64,000 nucleotides of DNA from Nesterenkonia sandarakina (GCF_013410215.1 NZ_JACCFQ010000001.1:2418001-2482000), one strand, 5' to 3'. Shown: positions 1 through 8,821, numbered from the stretch's first letter. The notes: generated by a model from the letters alone, not told the origin. Made by a program: numbers and translations.

Positions 1-898
1 GCAGCACGGCGAGGAACCCGCCGATGGTGATCATGCCGGCGTCGAACCGCCATAGGGCCAGTCCGACGGCGGCGGTGATCATCACCAGGGAGAAGAGCGC
101 GTCGTTGACCAGGATCATCAGCTGGCTGCGTTTGAGCAGGGCCACCGCCTGGACCCGCAGCGCCGCGGCGGCTTCGGCCACACTGCGCCGACCGGCGTCC
201 TCGGCTCCGAGCAGCACCAGCCCGCCGAGCGAACGCAGCACCTCCTGGAACTTCGCCGTGGCCTGTGCCGCGAGACGGCGATAGGCGGCGGTGGGCCCGC
301 GGAAGCGTGCGAGGAAGAACCTCACCAGCACCGGGACCAGCAGCACCAGGACGAGCAGAACGACCGCGATCACCGGGTCCACGAAGATCCCCAGCAACAG
401 CAGCACCAGCGCCGGGGCGGTGAACGCCGCCAGCGCCGGGCCCAGGAATTCCGCGCGATACTCTGCGATGCGTTCCACTCCTCCGGTGAGCAGCTCCGCC
501 TCACCGGTGCCGGGTCGCCCGCCGGCGCTGGGCCGCCTGCCAGCGGCACCGGGTCGCCCACCGCCGGTGGCCGCATGGCCTGCAGCGCCTGTGGGTGCGG
601 CCTCGGCCGGATCACGGCCCAGGGCCGCCCGAATCCCGCTGCCGCGCCAGCGCATCTCCTCCACGGCGCGCAGTCGCGGCGGGACCGCCGCGGCGACCCC
701 GGCGCAGGTCACCGCAAGGATCCCGGCGACGCCGGCCAGCAGGAGCGCACCGGGGCTCTGCTGCTGGGCGAGCGCGGCGTCGAGGACCTGGCCCAGGGCG
801 AGGAACAGCGTGGCGAGCGCGATCGTGCGGATCCATTGCAGCGTGGTGGCGATCCACGCGCGGGGAGGCATGTCTTGCAGAAGCACGCCTTGAATCAT
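1..898 (-). CDS. ABC exporter transmembrane domain protein, cut by window edge
   Basis: The frame opens at ATG 898 and stays open to base 1, so about 299 N-terminal residues are seen and any ATPase domain lies outside. Two hydrophobic segments lie near residues 20-40 and 50-75. After a linker come the exporter-type stretch GEAELLTGGVERIAEY, a strongly hydrophobic pair of helices, and the region around FQEVLRSLGGLVLLGAED. This resembles the CydD/CydC-like type-1 exporter fold. The Gly/Ala/Pro/Arg-rich linker of about 35 residues (near residues 100-135) between the second membrane segment and the GEAELL stretch is unusual. Its start overlaps the stop of the upstream SGNH hydrolase gene (ATGA), so the two are probably translationally coupled. 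The substrate is unknown. Confidence 0.75.
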   Translation of the reverse strand, partial: MIQGVLLQDMPPRAWIATTLQWIRTIALATLFLALGQVLDAALAQQQSPGALLLAGVAGILAVTCAGVAAAVPPRLRAVEEMRWRGSGIRAALGRDPAEAAPTGAAGHAATGGGRPGAAGRRPSAGGRPGTGEAELLTGGVERIAEYRAEFLGPALAAFTAPALVLLLLGIFVDPVIAVVLLVLVLLVPVLVRFFLARFRGPTAAYRRLAAQATAKFQEVLRSLGGLVLLGAEDAGRRSVAEAAAALRVQAVALLKRSQLMILVNDALFSLVMITAAVGLALWRFDAGMITIGGFLAVL

Positions 899-2058
899 CC
901 CAGGTTCAGCGGGCCCCCGCGGGAGAGTGCAACATTTGCGAAGCGCTGCCCGATCCGCCGCTGCGCCCGGGTCTCGGGGTGCAGCTGATCCGCCATCGGC
1001 AGCTCAGCCTCATCGCTGGCCGCGAAGAGCTCCAGGCCATCGAGGAAATGCAGCTGCGGGTCCTGCGCCCGCCGGGACTGCACGATCTCGCGCAGCGTGC
1101 TGCGGATCACCTGCAGGGTGAGCTTCCCGGAGGACACCTCGGCCGGGTCGCCCATGGCGGAGAAGCGCGGACCGGAGTCCAGCAGCTGCATCTGCACCGG
1201 GCCGGGCCGGGTCTCCTGGATCGCGCAGTGCAATGGGGAGATCAGCAGCAGCGGTGTCTGCGCGTGGCGGCCCTCCCGGATCGTGTCGAGGAAACCGTGC
1301 ACCGCCGGGACGAAGGTGCGCAGCCGCATGGTGTCCCCGTTGGTGATGTTGATCCCGAGCTTCAGACTGATCACATCGGCCTCCGCGGAGCGGATCGTGC
1401 GGGCGGTGAACGGATCGAGCATCGCCTGACCGGCGAGCCCCAGGTTGGTGAGCTGGACCCCGGCCGTCTGAGCCGCGACCACGGGCCAGGTCCCGGTGGG
1501 GTGGGAGACCGCGAAGCCGTGGCTGATCGAGCTCCCGTGGTGCAGCCAGCGGGTGGTTCCCGCGGAGTCCGACGGGATCAGCTCGGCGTCCGATTCAAGC
1601 GCTGCCAGCTCGGTCCGCTCGTCGTGGGGCAGCCAGATCTGCACGTCGTGGGCGCCGGGCGGAAGCTGCGGCAGCTCGATCCGGGCGTCGGCTCCGACGC
1701 TGGTGGAGACCTCACCGGTGAGCGGGTCGCTGCGCCGGGTCGTGCCGACACCCTGCACGGGGGAGTGAAGCTGCGCATAGAGCTCCCCGTCGACTAACAC
1801 GTCGTAGAGTCCGCCCTTCGGGACCTGATCCCCGGTGACGTCGCGAGTCGGGTGGGTGATCAGCACCAGCGTGGTGGCCTCGGTGCGGAAGGTCAGATGG
1901 ACTCCGCTGGGCTGGGCGGCCACGCGCTCCACCCCGGGATCGGTGGTCTGACGCCGCGCGGCGGCGGGCAGCCGCCACGGCAGCAGCCCACGGTCGCTGA
2001 CCTGGTGTTCCAGCGCCCCGCGCAGCAGCGGAGCCAGTTCAGCGGCCGCAATCCTCAT
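895..2058 (-). CDS. SGNH/GDSL-family hydrolase with N-terminal beta-type domain
   Basis: This is a predicted serine esterase or lipase of the SGNH superfamily, about 387 residues. The first 165 residues look like an accessory beta-sandwich domain. The block I nucleophile sits in GSSISHG (Ser near 177), block II Gly in LGLAGQ, block III Asn in LGINITN, and the Asp-His pair in ADQLHPET near residue 360. There is no signal peptide, so it is probably cytoplasmic. I chose ATG 2058 because GGAGA lies 5 nt upstream; ATG 2070 would add four residues. It overlaps the downstream ABC transporter gene by ATGA. The substrate cannot be read from sequence; an acetylated sugar or lipid is plausible by family. 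Confidence 0.8.
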   Translation of the reverse strand: MRIAAAELAPLLRGALEHQVSDRGLLPWRLPAAARRQTTDPGVERVAAQPSGVHLTFRTEATTLVLITHPTRDVTGDQVPKGGLYDVLVDGELYAQLHSPVQGVGTTRRSDPLTGEVSTSVGADARIELPQLPPGAHDVQIWLPHDERTELAALESDAELIPSDSAGTTRWLHHGSSISHGFAVSHPTGTWPVVAAQTAGVQLTNLGLAGQAMLDPFTARTIRSAEADVISLKLGINITNGDTMRLRTFVPAVHGFLDTIREGRHAQTPLLLISPLHCAIQETRPGPVQMQLLDSGPRFSAMGDPAEVSSGKLTLQVIRSTLREIVQSRRAQDPQLHFLDGLELFAASDEAELPMADQLHPETRAQRRIGQRFANVALSRGGPLNLG

Positions 2059-2185
2059 ATCCGTCTCCATTCTCCAACGGCTCGCAGGCGCCGGTTCCGG
2101 CGGCTCGAGTCTCGCTGAAGGGTACCAACCCGGGCATCAGGGCTGTTCAACTGCTGTTAACCTTCCTGCTCAAGTGTGTGCGCTG

Positions 2186-3430
2186 ATGACTCAGCGTTCC
2201 CCACACCCCGAGGACGACGGCGCACCGCCGTCGGTCTCCCGCCATCCCGGCACCGTGGGGGAGGTGTTCCTGGTCTTCCTGCGCCTGGGACTGACCTCCT
2301 TCGGCGGCCCCGTGGCGCACCTGGCCTATTTCCGCGACGCCTTCGTCACCCACCGTCGCTGGCTCACCGAGAAGGCCTATGCCGACCTGGTGGGGCTGTG
2401 TCAGTTCCTGCCCGGCCCGGCGTCGAGCCAGGTGGGCATGGCCCTGGGCCTGCAGCGGGCCGGCTACCCCGGGATGCTCGCTGCCTGGTTCGCGTTCACG
2501 ATGCCCTCGGTGGTGCTGCTGGTCGCCTTCGCTCTGGGTCTCCAGCAGGCGGGGAATCTCGCCGAGGCCGGGTGGATCGATGGGCTCAAGGCCGCCGCGG
2601 TGGCCGTGGTCGCCCATGCGGTGCTCTCGATGGCCAAGACGCTGACCCCGGACGCACCCCGCGCCTCCATCGCCGCCGCCGCGATGGTGCTGGTGCTGCT
2701 GGTCCCGAACCCCTTCGTCACCGTGGCCGCGATCCTGCTGGCCGGGATCATCGGGTGGTTCTGGCTCCGTCCCCCGGAGAGCGGAGCCCGCCCCGAGGAC
2801 GCCTTCCCGGTGCGGGTCTCCCGGCGAGCCGCCTGGACCGCCTCAGGGGTCTTCCTCGGGCTGCTGGCGGGACTTCCGGTGCTCGCCGCCGCCACCGGGG
2901 CAGGCTGGGCGACGATGCTGGACTCCTTCTACCGCGCTGGGTCGCTGGTCTTCGGGGGCGGTCACGTGGTGCTGCCGCTGCTCCAGGCCGAGACCGTGCC
3001 GACCCTGGTGGACCCGGAGGTGTTCCTCGCCGGCTATGGCGCCGCACAGGCGGTCCCCGGTCCGCTGTTCACCTTCGCCGGATTCCTTGGCGCCTCCAGC
3101 ACCGGTGAGCCCTCAGGCCTGGTGGGCGCCGCCGTCGCGGTGCTGGCGATCTTCCTCCCCGCCGCGCTGCTGGTGATCGCGGCGCTGCCGTTCTGGGAGC
3201 GGCTGCGCGGCAGCACCTCCGCGCAGAAGGCGCTCATGGGGGTCAACGCCGGCGTCGTCGGCATCCTGGCCGCCGCGCTGTACACCCCGGTCTTCACCGC
3301 CGGCGTGCTCGAGGTAGGAATCGAGGCGCTGGTGCTCGCAGTGCTGGCCTTCGTCGCTTTGAACAGCTGGCGGGCACCGGCCTGGGCCGTGGTGATCGGC
3401 GCCGGTCTGCTCGGCGCGGTGCTGCTCTGA
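2186..3430 (+). CDS. chrA: Chromate transporter, ChrA family
   Basis: This is a two-domain (long-chain) CHR family membrane protein of about 414 residues that would export chromate. The N-terminal half has the signature region TSFGGPVAHLAYF followed by FLPGPASSQVG. The C-terminal half repeats it as GGGHVVLPLLQ and AVPGPLFTFAGFLGA. Each half carries about five to six hydrophobic segments. I use ATG 2186; a GTG at 2174 is in frame and neither has an obvious ribosome binding site. It stands alone, divergent from the SGNH hydrolase gene. The family assignment is firm; chromate as the actual substrate is inferred. Confidence 0.9.
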   Translation: MTQRSPHPEDDGAPPSVSRHPGTVGEVFLVFLRLGLTSFGGPVAHLAYFRDAFVTHRRWLTEKAYADLVGLCQFLPGPASSQVGMALGLQRAGYPGMLAAWFAFTMPSVVLLVAFALGLQQAGNLAEAGWIDGLKAAAVAVVAHAVLSMAKTLTPDAPRASIAAAAMVLVLLVPNPFVTVAAILLAGIIGWFWLRPPESGARPEDAFPVRVSRRAAWTASGVFLGLLAGLPVLAAATGAGWATMLDSFYRAGSLVFGGGHVVLPLLQAETVPTLVDPEVFLAGYGAAQAVPGPLFTFAGFLGASSTGEPSGLVGAAVAVLAIFLPAALLVIAALPFWERLRGSTSAQKALMGVNAGVVGILAAALYTPVFTAGVLEVGIEALVLAVLAFVALNSWRAPAWAVVIGAGLLGAVLL

Positions 3431-3528
3431 GGCCCGACTGGCCGAAGGGAGGATGTCGAGCCGATGGGCAGGACCGAGAGGTACAGTTCTGAGGTACTTG
3501 ACCGATCTGGCGAGGAGGACCCTGCCGC

Positions 3529-4689
3529 ATGCTGAGCTCCCAAGCTCGCGGACTGAGTCGTCTGTATGCCCTCGATGTGGCGCGGGCCGCGGCGGTCTTC
3601 GGCATGATCATCGTCAATGTCGGCCCGTACAACGACGACGGCTGGGCCTCGTGGATCGTGCGGGCGCTCAACGGTCGGGCCTCGATCCTCTTCGTGGTCC
3701 TCGCCGGCATCGGCGTCACGTTTCTGGCTCGCCGCTCGCTGACCAAGGGCATCACCCGGCGCAGCACGCTGCTCTGGCGCGGACTGCTGCTGCTGGGCCT
3801 GGGGCTGGGGCTGCAGACCCTGGAGCACGGGGTCAACGTGATCCTCTCCACCTACGCCGCACTGTTCTTCCTGGCCGCCTTCATGGTCAAGATGTCCACC
3901 CGGTGGCTGTTCTTCTCCGCCGCCGCCTCGGCGCTGCTGGGCCCGGTGCTGTGGATCCTGGCGCGGCAGAGCACCGATTTTCACATCGAGCCGGCTCAGA
4001 TCGGTGACTCCCCGTTCCAGATCCTGGGTGCCATCCTGATCTCCGGGCCTTACCCTCTGGTGGTCTGGATCGCGCCGTTCTTCCTCGGGGTCTGGCTGGG
4101 CCGTCAGCCGCTGGGCAACGCGAAGGTGCAGCGGCGCCTGGTCTACCTCGGAGCCATCACCGGGTTTGGCGCCTTCGGGGCCTCCGAGGTGCTGGTCCGG
4201 GTCCTGGGCGAGCCGGACACCTCTGAGGTCGGCTTCGACCGCCTGATCTCCGCGGTGGGCCATTCTCAGATGCCGCTGTGGCTGATCAGCTCCAGCGGCA
4301 GCGCGGTGATGGTGCTGGGGATCCTGCTCATCGTCGTGCCCTATTTCAACCAGCGGATCCGGCTGCTGGTCGCGGTGGGGCAGATGCCGCTCACCGCCTA
4401 TACCGCGCACCTGGTGATCATCGCGCTGTTGATCTACCCCGGGCCCCAGGAGCCGCTTCAGGGCTTCTTGATCAGCTGCGCGATCATGCTGGGGCTGATC
4501 CTCTTCGCCGTGGTCTGGATGGCGAACTTCCGCTACGGCCCACTGGAGACGCTGCTGCGCAAGACGCCGGCCTTCCTGCGAGTCAGCTACCGCCTCCCCG
4601 AACGGCACCGTCGCCGTCAGGTCGCCCGCCCCTACCCGCGCCGGGCGAAGCCCGGATCATCCATGGAACAGAAGCCGACGCCTTCCTGA
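3529..4689 (+). CDS. DUF418-type polytopic membrane protein
   Basis: This protein of 386 residues has about ten hydrophobic helices. It starts with the typical LYALDVARAAAVFGMIIVN segment of the DUF418/YeiB and heparan-acetyltransferase-like membrane acyltransferase group, and ends with the DUF418 block around GQMPLTAYTAHLVII and FRYGPLETLLR. Family members are suspected of moving acyl groups or small molecules across the membrane, but no function is proven. A purine-rich CGAGGAGGA lies about 10 nt before ATG 3529. It ends 12 bases before the gamma-glutamyltransferase gene, so the two probably share a transcript. The basic tail (RHRRRQVARPYPRRAK) is probably cytoplasmic. Confidence 0.8.
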   Translation: MLSSQARGLSRLYALDVARAAAVFGMIIVNVGPYNDDGWASWIVRALNGRASILFVVLAGIGVTFLARRSLTKGITRRSTLLWRGLLLLGLGLGLQTLEHGVNVILSTYAALFFLAAFMVKMSTRWLFFSAAASALLGPVLWILARQSTDFHIEPAQIGDSPFQILGAILISGPYPLVVWIAPFFLGVWLGRQPLGNAKVQRRLVYLGAITGFGAFGASEVLVRVLGEPDTSEVGFDRLISAVGHSQMPLWLISSSGSAVMVLGILLIVVPYFNQRIRLLVAVGQMPLTAYTAHLVIIALLIYPGPQEPLQGFLISCAIMLGLILFAVVWMANFRYGPLETLLRKTPAFLRVSYRLPERHRRRQVARPYPRRAKPGSSMEQKPTPS

Positions 4690-4701
4690 GGGAGACGAAA
4701 C

Positions 4702-6486
4702 ATGCAGCCGAAGAACCGCCCGCCGCGCCCACATTTGCTCCCGCCGCACCGGACAGGGACCCGACCGGCGCACAGCGCGCGGTTCCGCAGCCAAGCCATC
4801 CGAGCCACGGCGGTGCTGGCCAGCTTCGGTCTGCTCTCCGCCTGCGCCGCCGAGGAGGAGCCCCCGCCACCACCGCCGCCGGCACCCAGCGGAACCCCTG
4901 AAGAACCCACCAGCACCCCTGAGCCGGTGGAGGACACCCTCACCCAGCAGGGAGTCAGCGCGGGACACCCGCTCGCCGTCGAGGCTGGAGAACAGGTCCT
5001 CACCGAGGGCGGGAACTCCGTGGACGCCGCCATCGCCGCGGCCTTCGCGATGTCGGTGGTCGAACCCTTCGCATCGGGTCTCGGCGGCGGCGGATCGGTG
5101 GTCATCGCCGGACAGGACGGGGACCCGCTCTTCTATGACTACCGCGAGATGGTCGGTGTGGACGGGGAGATCCCAGAGACCGGCATCGGCGCCCCCGGCT
5201 TCGTCGCCGGCATGGGACGCCTGCACCAGGAGCACGGCAGCCTGGAGTGGGACCGATTGATCCAGCCTGCCCAGCAGCTCGCCTCCGAGGGCTTCGAGGT
5301 CTATGACTTTCTGGCCACCCGGATGACCGAGGACCTCGGCCCCGAGGCGATCGCCGGAGTCCAACCCTTCGAGGTCGACGGCGAGCCGCTGGAGGCCGGA
5401 GACCAGCTGGTCCAGACCGAGCTCGCCGGCACGCTGGAGACCCTCGCCGCCGAGGGCTGGGAGTCCTTCTACACCGGCAGCCTCGCCGAGCAGCTGACCC
5501 AGGTCGAGGGCATCGACGCGCAGACCCTGGCTGACTATGAGGTCACCGCCGCCGAGCCGGTCTCCGGGGAGTTCGGCGACTACCAGGTCCTCGCGGCCGC
5601 ACCGGCGCTGCCCGGCCCGGCCCTGGTGCAGCTGCTCCAGATCGCCGAGTCCCAGGGCGTCGCGGAGCTCGAGCCGGGGTCCGCCGAGTACGTCCAGACC
5701 CTCTCCGAGGCCTGGCTGGTCGCGGAGGAGACCGTGCTCACCGAGATTGGGGACCCCGCCTTCGTCGAGGTCCCGGTCGAGGAGATCACCGACGCGGAGT
5801 CCAACGCCGCCAGGGAGGTCTCCACACAGTCCGCGGCGCAGGATCCCGGTCAGGATTCCGCGCAGGCTCAGGGGGATGCTCCCCAGGCGCAGGCTGACAT
5901 CCCCCAGGCGCAGGCGCCGCAGGACGCCAACACCACGCATGTCTCGGTGGTCGACGATGAGGGCATCATGGTCTCGATGACCAACACGCTGACGAACTTC
6001 TGGGGCGCCGGTGAGGTCAGCGGAGGGTTCTTCCTGAACAACCAGCTCAGCAGGTTCGAAGCAGTGGACTCTCCGGCGAACCGACCCGAGCCGGGCCGGA
6101 AGTCCGTGACCTGGTCGATGCCCACCATCGTCCTGGATGACCAGCAGCGTCCGGTCCTGGGCATCGGCACCCCCGGGGGGCATCAGATCCTGAACATCAT
6201 GGGCACCGTGCTCACCCAGTGGGGGCTCCAGGACGCACCGCTGCAGGAGGCCGTGGACGGACTGCGTTTCCGGCTCATCGCAGAAGATGAGCTCCTGGTC
6301 CTCGACGACGAGCCGGACGAGCAGACCCGGGAGGCACTCGAGGACCTCGGCTGGGAGCTGCAGGTGTGGCCCGATGAATGGGGCGGCTTCGGCTCGGTCC
6401 AGGCGCTCGAGGTCGACTATGAGACCGGAGAGGTCGCCGGAGCTGATGATGACCGGCGCGTGGGCAGCCACACCGTGATCGACTGA
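4702..6486 (+). CDS. ggt: Gamma-glutamyltransferase-like lipoprotein
   Basis: This is an Ntn-hydrolase of 594 residues, exported as a lipoprotein: a basic N-terminus, a hydrophobic stretch and lipobox LLSAC with Cys48, then a Pro/Glu-rich tether. Large-subunit motifs include GGNSVDAAIAAAFA and ASGLGGGGS. Autocleavage is expected before Thr411 in NTTHVSVVD, and PGG in GIGTPGGHQ supplies the oxyanion glycines. Differences from the E. coli enzyme are visible: the Ser-Ser pair before the MSPT block is Thr-Trp here (SVTWSMPT), and the Asn two residues after the conserved Thr is Thr. A Gln/Ala/Asp-rich linker (about residues 375-409) sits just before the cleavage site. The gene has a GGGAG-type ribosome binding site before ATG 4702. 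The family is firm; the donor substrate may differ from glutathione. Confidence 0.88.
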   Translation: MQPKNRPPRPHLLPPHRTGTRPAHSARFRSQAIRATAVLASFGLLSACAAEEEPPPPPPPAPSGTPEEPTSTPEPVEDTLTQQGVSAGHPLAVEAGEQVLTEGGNSVDAAIAAAFAMSVVEPFASGLGGGGSVVIAGQDGDPLFYDYREMVGVDGEIPETGIGAPGFVAGMGRLHQEHGSLEWDRLIQPAQQLASEGFEVYDFLATRMTEDLGPEAIAGVQPFEVDGEPLEAGDQLVQTELAGTLETLAAEGWESFYTGSLAEQLTQVEGIDAQTLADYEVTAAEPVSGEFGDYQVLAAAPALPGPALVQLLQIAESQGVAELEPGSAEYVQTLSEAWLVAEETVLTEIGDPAFVEVPVEEITDAESNAAREVSTQSAAQDPGQDSAQAQGDAPQAQADIPQAQAPQDANTTHVSVVDDEGIMVSMTNTLTNFWGAGEVSGGFFLNNQLSRFEAVDSPANRPEPGRKSVTWSMPTIVLDDQQRPVLGIGTPGGHQILNIMGTVLTQWGLQDAPLQEAVDGLRFRLIAEDELLVLDDEPDEQTREALEDLGWELQVWPDEWGGFGSVQALEVDYETGEVAGADDDRRVGSHTVID

Positions 6487-6570
6487 CTGCCCTGCACCTG
6501 CACCTGGCTGCACGATCCCGGACCAGCCCTGGACCCGCCCTGGTGGCTGAGCGCGGCCGCGCTGGCCGAT

Positions 6571-6582
6571 TAGCATGGAGCC
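6571..6582 (+). promoter_or_regulatory. -10 hexamer TAGCAT, predicted leaderless thiD promoter
   Basis: TAGCAT (6571-6576) fits the actinobacterial TANNNT -10 pattern and ends 6 nt before ATG 6583, placing the transcription start at or next to the start codon. GGAG at 6577-6580 is too close to the ATG to be a good ribosome binding site. Confidence 0.5.
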
Positions 6583-7518
6583 ATGAGCCCTCTGTCACCG
6601 CGCAGCATCCCGAACATCCTCTCGATCGCCGGCACCGACCCCACCGGAGGGGCCGGGATCCAGGCGGACCTGAAGAGCATCGCCGCGCATCGTGGCTACG
6701 GGATGTGCGCGGTGACCGCGCTGGTGGCGCAGAACACCCAGGGGGTGCGGGAGATCCACCTGCCTCCGGTGAGCTTCCTGCGTGCCCAGCTGGATGCGGT
6801 CTCCGAAGATGTCGCAATCGACGCGATCAAGATCGGCATGCTGGGCACGGAGGACACCATCCGCGCCGTGGACGACTGGCTCGACAGCCTCGGTGCGCGC
6901 GGTGACGGCGGCGGCAGTGATCTCCTCGGCAGTGCCCACGGCGACCGCGGGGCTGGCACCCGGTCTTTGCCGGTGCTGGTGCTGGACCCGGTCATGGTCG
7001 CGACCTCCGGTGACCGACTGCTCGACGCCGCCGCAGAGTCTGCGCTGCTGGAGTTTCTGCACCGGGCGGATCTGATCACCCCGAACGTGCCGGAGCTGGC
7101 GCTGCTGGCCGGGGAGGAGCCCGCCGGTGATCCCGAGGGCCTGATCGCCCAGGCTCGCACCGTGGCCGATACGCACCAGGTGGTGGTCCTGGCCAAGGGC
7201 GGGCACCTGGATGACGCCTCGGCGCAGGAACTCGTGGTGGACACCCTGGTCTACCCTGCCCAGGCCGGTCTGCGCCCGGATGAGGAGCAGTTCGTCTCGC
7301 CCAGGATCCACACCCAGAACACGCACGGGACCGGATGTTCGGTCTCGGCGGCCCTGGCGACCCTGGCAGCCCGGGGCCTTAGCTTCTCGGCCGCGCTGCC
7401 GGTGGTCAAGGAGTGGATGACCGAAGCTCTGCAGGACTCTGAACGCCTCGACGTCGGACAGGGCCACGGCCCGATCCAGCATTTCGCGCAGCTCTGGGGC
7501 GGCTCAGCCGCGCAATGA
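6583..7518 (+). CDS. thiD: Hydroxymethylpyrimidine/phosphomethylpyrimidine kinase
   Basis: ThiD phosphorylates HMP and HMP-P to give HMP-PP for thiamine synthesis in the cytoplasm. The ribokinase-like fold is visible: IAGTDPTGGAGIQADLK at the N-terminus, KIGMLG near 85, VLDPVMVATSG, DLITPNVPELALL, KGGH, and the anion-hole motif NTHGTGCSVSAALA near residue 250. At 311 residues it is longer than the usual 260-280, mostly from a Gly/Asp/Ser-rich loop at about residues 105-128. No TPP riboswitch is evident upstream and no other thiamine gene is nearby. Its stop lies one base from the stop of the convergent alarmone synthetase gene. Confidence 0.92.
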   Translation: MSPLSPRSIPNILSIAGTDPTGGAGIQADLKSIAAHRGYGMCAVTALVAQNTQGVREIHLPPVSFLRAQLDAVSEDVAIDAIKIGMLGTEDTIRAVDDWLDSLGARGDGGGSDLLGSAHGDRGAGTRSLPVLVLDPVMVATSGDRLLDAAAESALLEFLHRADLITPNVPELALLAGEEPAGDPEGLIAQARTVADTHQVVVLAKGGHLDDASAQELVVDTLVYPAQAGLRPDEEQFVSPRIHTQNTHGTGCSVSAALATLAARGLSFSAALPVVKEWMTEALQDSERLDVGQGHGPIQHFAQLWGGSAAQ

Positions 7519-7519
7519 A

Positions 7520-8515
7520 TCAGCTCTGGGGCGACTCGTGGGGTCCGCCGGCGTGCTTGGCGATGTCCTCCCACTTCCAGGTGGTCCCCATCGCGTCATC
7601 GGAGGGGAACCATGCCCCGGTCGTCGCCCGATCCGGAGGAGTCGGCCCGGTGGCCCCCTGGCCGGAGACCGGCGCCTGATCCTTCAGCGCAGTCACCCGG
7701 TCCCGGATGGAGGCCATCTGCGCATCCAGTTCGGCGGCCTTCACGGCGGCGTCGCGGAGCTCATCGAGGATGTCCCCAGGGACCTCGCCGTCGTAGGTGT
7801 AGTAGATCTTGTGCTCCAGAGAAGCCCAGAAGTCCATCGCAACAGTGCGGATCTGGACCTCCACGTAGACGAACTCGGTGCGGTTGGAGAGGTAGACCGG
7901 GACCTGGACGATCACATGCAGGCTCTGGTACCCGTTGAGCTTGGGGTTGCGGATGTAGTCCTTGACCTCGACCACCCGCAGATCCGGCTGGCTGCAGAGC
8001 ATCTCCGCGACCCAGTAGGCATCGGAGACGAAGGAGCAGGTGATCCTGATTCCTGCGATGTCTCGGATGGAGTGCCGGATGCTCTCCAGTGTGGGTTCGC
8101 AGCCATAGCGCTGCACCTTGTCCAGGATCCGGTCCAGGGACTTCAGCCGGTAGTTCACATGCTCGATGGGGGAGTAGTCGCGGGTGTGTTCGAACTCCTC
8201 CCGCAGCACGTTGATCTTGGTCAGCACCTCATCCATGCCGAACTTATAGTGCAGCTGGAACTCGGTGAGCTGACGCCGGATGTCGACCATCCGGACCGCC
8301 ACCCCGTCGTTCTCCTCCCCGGCGCTGCTGTGCAGCTCTGAGAGCAGCTGCCGGTAGACCTCGGACTCGCTGCGCTGTGGCTTCTTCTCCGCAGGCGCCT
8401 GCGGGGCCAGATCCTTCCCGGGCGGCACCCGGAGCCTGGTGTTCAGCGAGACCTCGTCCGGGGCTTCAACGGGCAGAAACTGACTGTCTGTGGCAGGAGC
8501 GCGTCCAGCGGACAT
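7520..8515 (-). CDS. Small alarmone synthetase (RelA/SpoT synthetase domain)
   Basis: This GTP pyrophosphokinase family protein of 331 residues lacks HD hydrolase, TGS and ACT domains. The synthetase domain covers roughly residues 95-245, with YRLKSLDRILDKV, IRDIAGIRITCSFV, the substrate loop KDYIRNPKLNGYQSLHV, EVQIRT and MDFWASLEHKIYY. It would make (p)ppGpp from ATP and GTP or GDP. A disordered N-terminal tail of about 45 residues and a C-terminal helical tail flank the domain. GAGGAG precedes ATG 8515. It points away from the nrd operon and shares a 505-bp intergenic region with it. It resembles the RelQ/RelP class, but I cannot assign a subclass. Confidence 0.88.
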   Translation of the reverse strand: MSAGRAPATDSQFLPVEAPDEVSLNTRLRVPPGKDLAPQAPAEKKPQRSESEVYRQLLSELHSSAGEENDGVAVRMVDIRRQLTEFQLHYKFGMDEVLTKINVLREEFEHTRDYSPIEHVNYRLKSLDRILDKVQRYGCEPTLESIRHSIRDIAGIRITCSFVSDAYWVAEMLCSQPDLRVVEVKDYIRNPKLNGYQSLHVIVQVPVYLSNRTEFVYVEVQIRTVAMDFWASLEHKIYYTYDGEVPGDILDELRDAAVKAAELDAQMASIRDRVTALKDQAPVSGQGATGPTPPDRATTGAWFPSDDAMGTTWKWEDIAKHAGGPHESPQS

Positions 8516-8709
8516 GGGGGAAGTTCTCCTCTGGGGTCTCAGGATCTCACCACGGTGAGTCGTCGGTCACGGGACCGGTGCTTCGATTCTCGACCCTAAA
8601 CGCACTGGCTGTGAAGTCCCTCGAAGGCATGCCGGTGCGCGGTGGGTCTGCCCGCCGGATAGGCTGGACGCCGCAGCTCGGGCCCCAGAGGCTGCAGGGG
8701 AGACCTCAA

Positions 8710-8757
8710 CCACAACATCTGGTGAAAACCCGAGGACCCAGACGCAACATCTTCTTC
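8710..8757 (+). promoter_or_regulatory. Distal pair of NrdR-like boxes
   Basis: Box 1 (8710-8725) has the core CACAACATCTGGTG and box 2 (8742-8757) has GCAACATCTTCTT. Each matches about 10 of 16 positions of the NrdR consensus acaCwAtATaTwGtgt. Their equivalent bases are exactly 32 bp apart, the three-turn spacing expected for NrdR. The pair lies about 195 bp before the alarmone synthetase start and 264 bp before nrdH. Confidence 0.45.
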
Positions 8758-8821
8758 TCTGGGGCATCAGACACGCCGAGACACGCGCCGCTCACAGAAA
8801 CTTCTTCTTGGGAGTATCGGA

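Noticed and set aside
3034-6576. Long minus-strand open frames (524 and 639 codons) opposite the DUF418 and gamma-glutamyltransferase genes
   Set aside because: Composition is typical of antisense translation (Gln/Asp/Arg/His/Gly-rich, no domains), and the plus-strand frames carry clear family motifs.
6490-6582. TPP riboswitch upstream of thiD
   Set aside because: No thi-box sequence or fold is visible, and the promoter appears to sit directly at the start codon.
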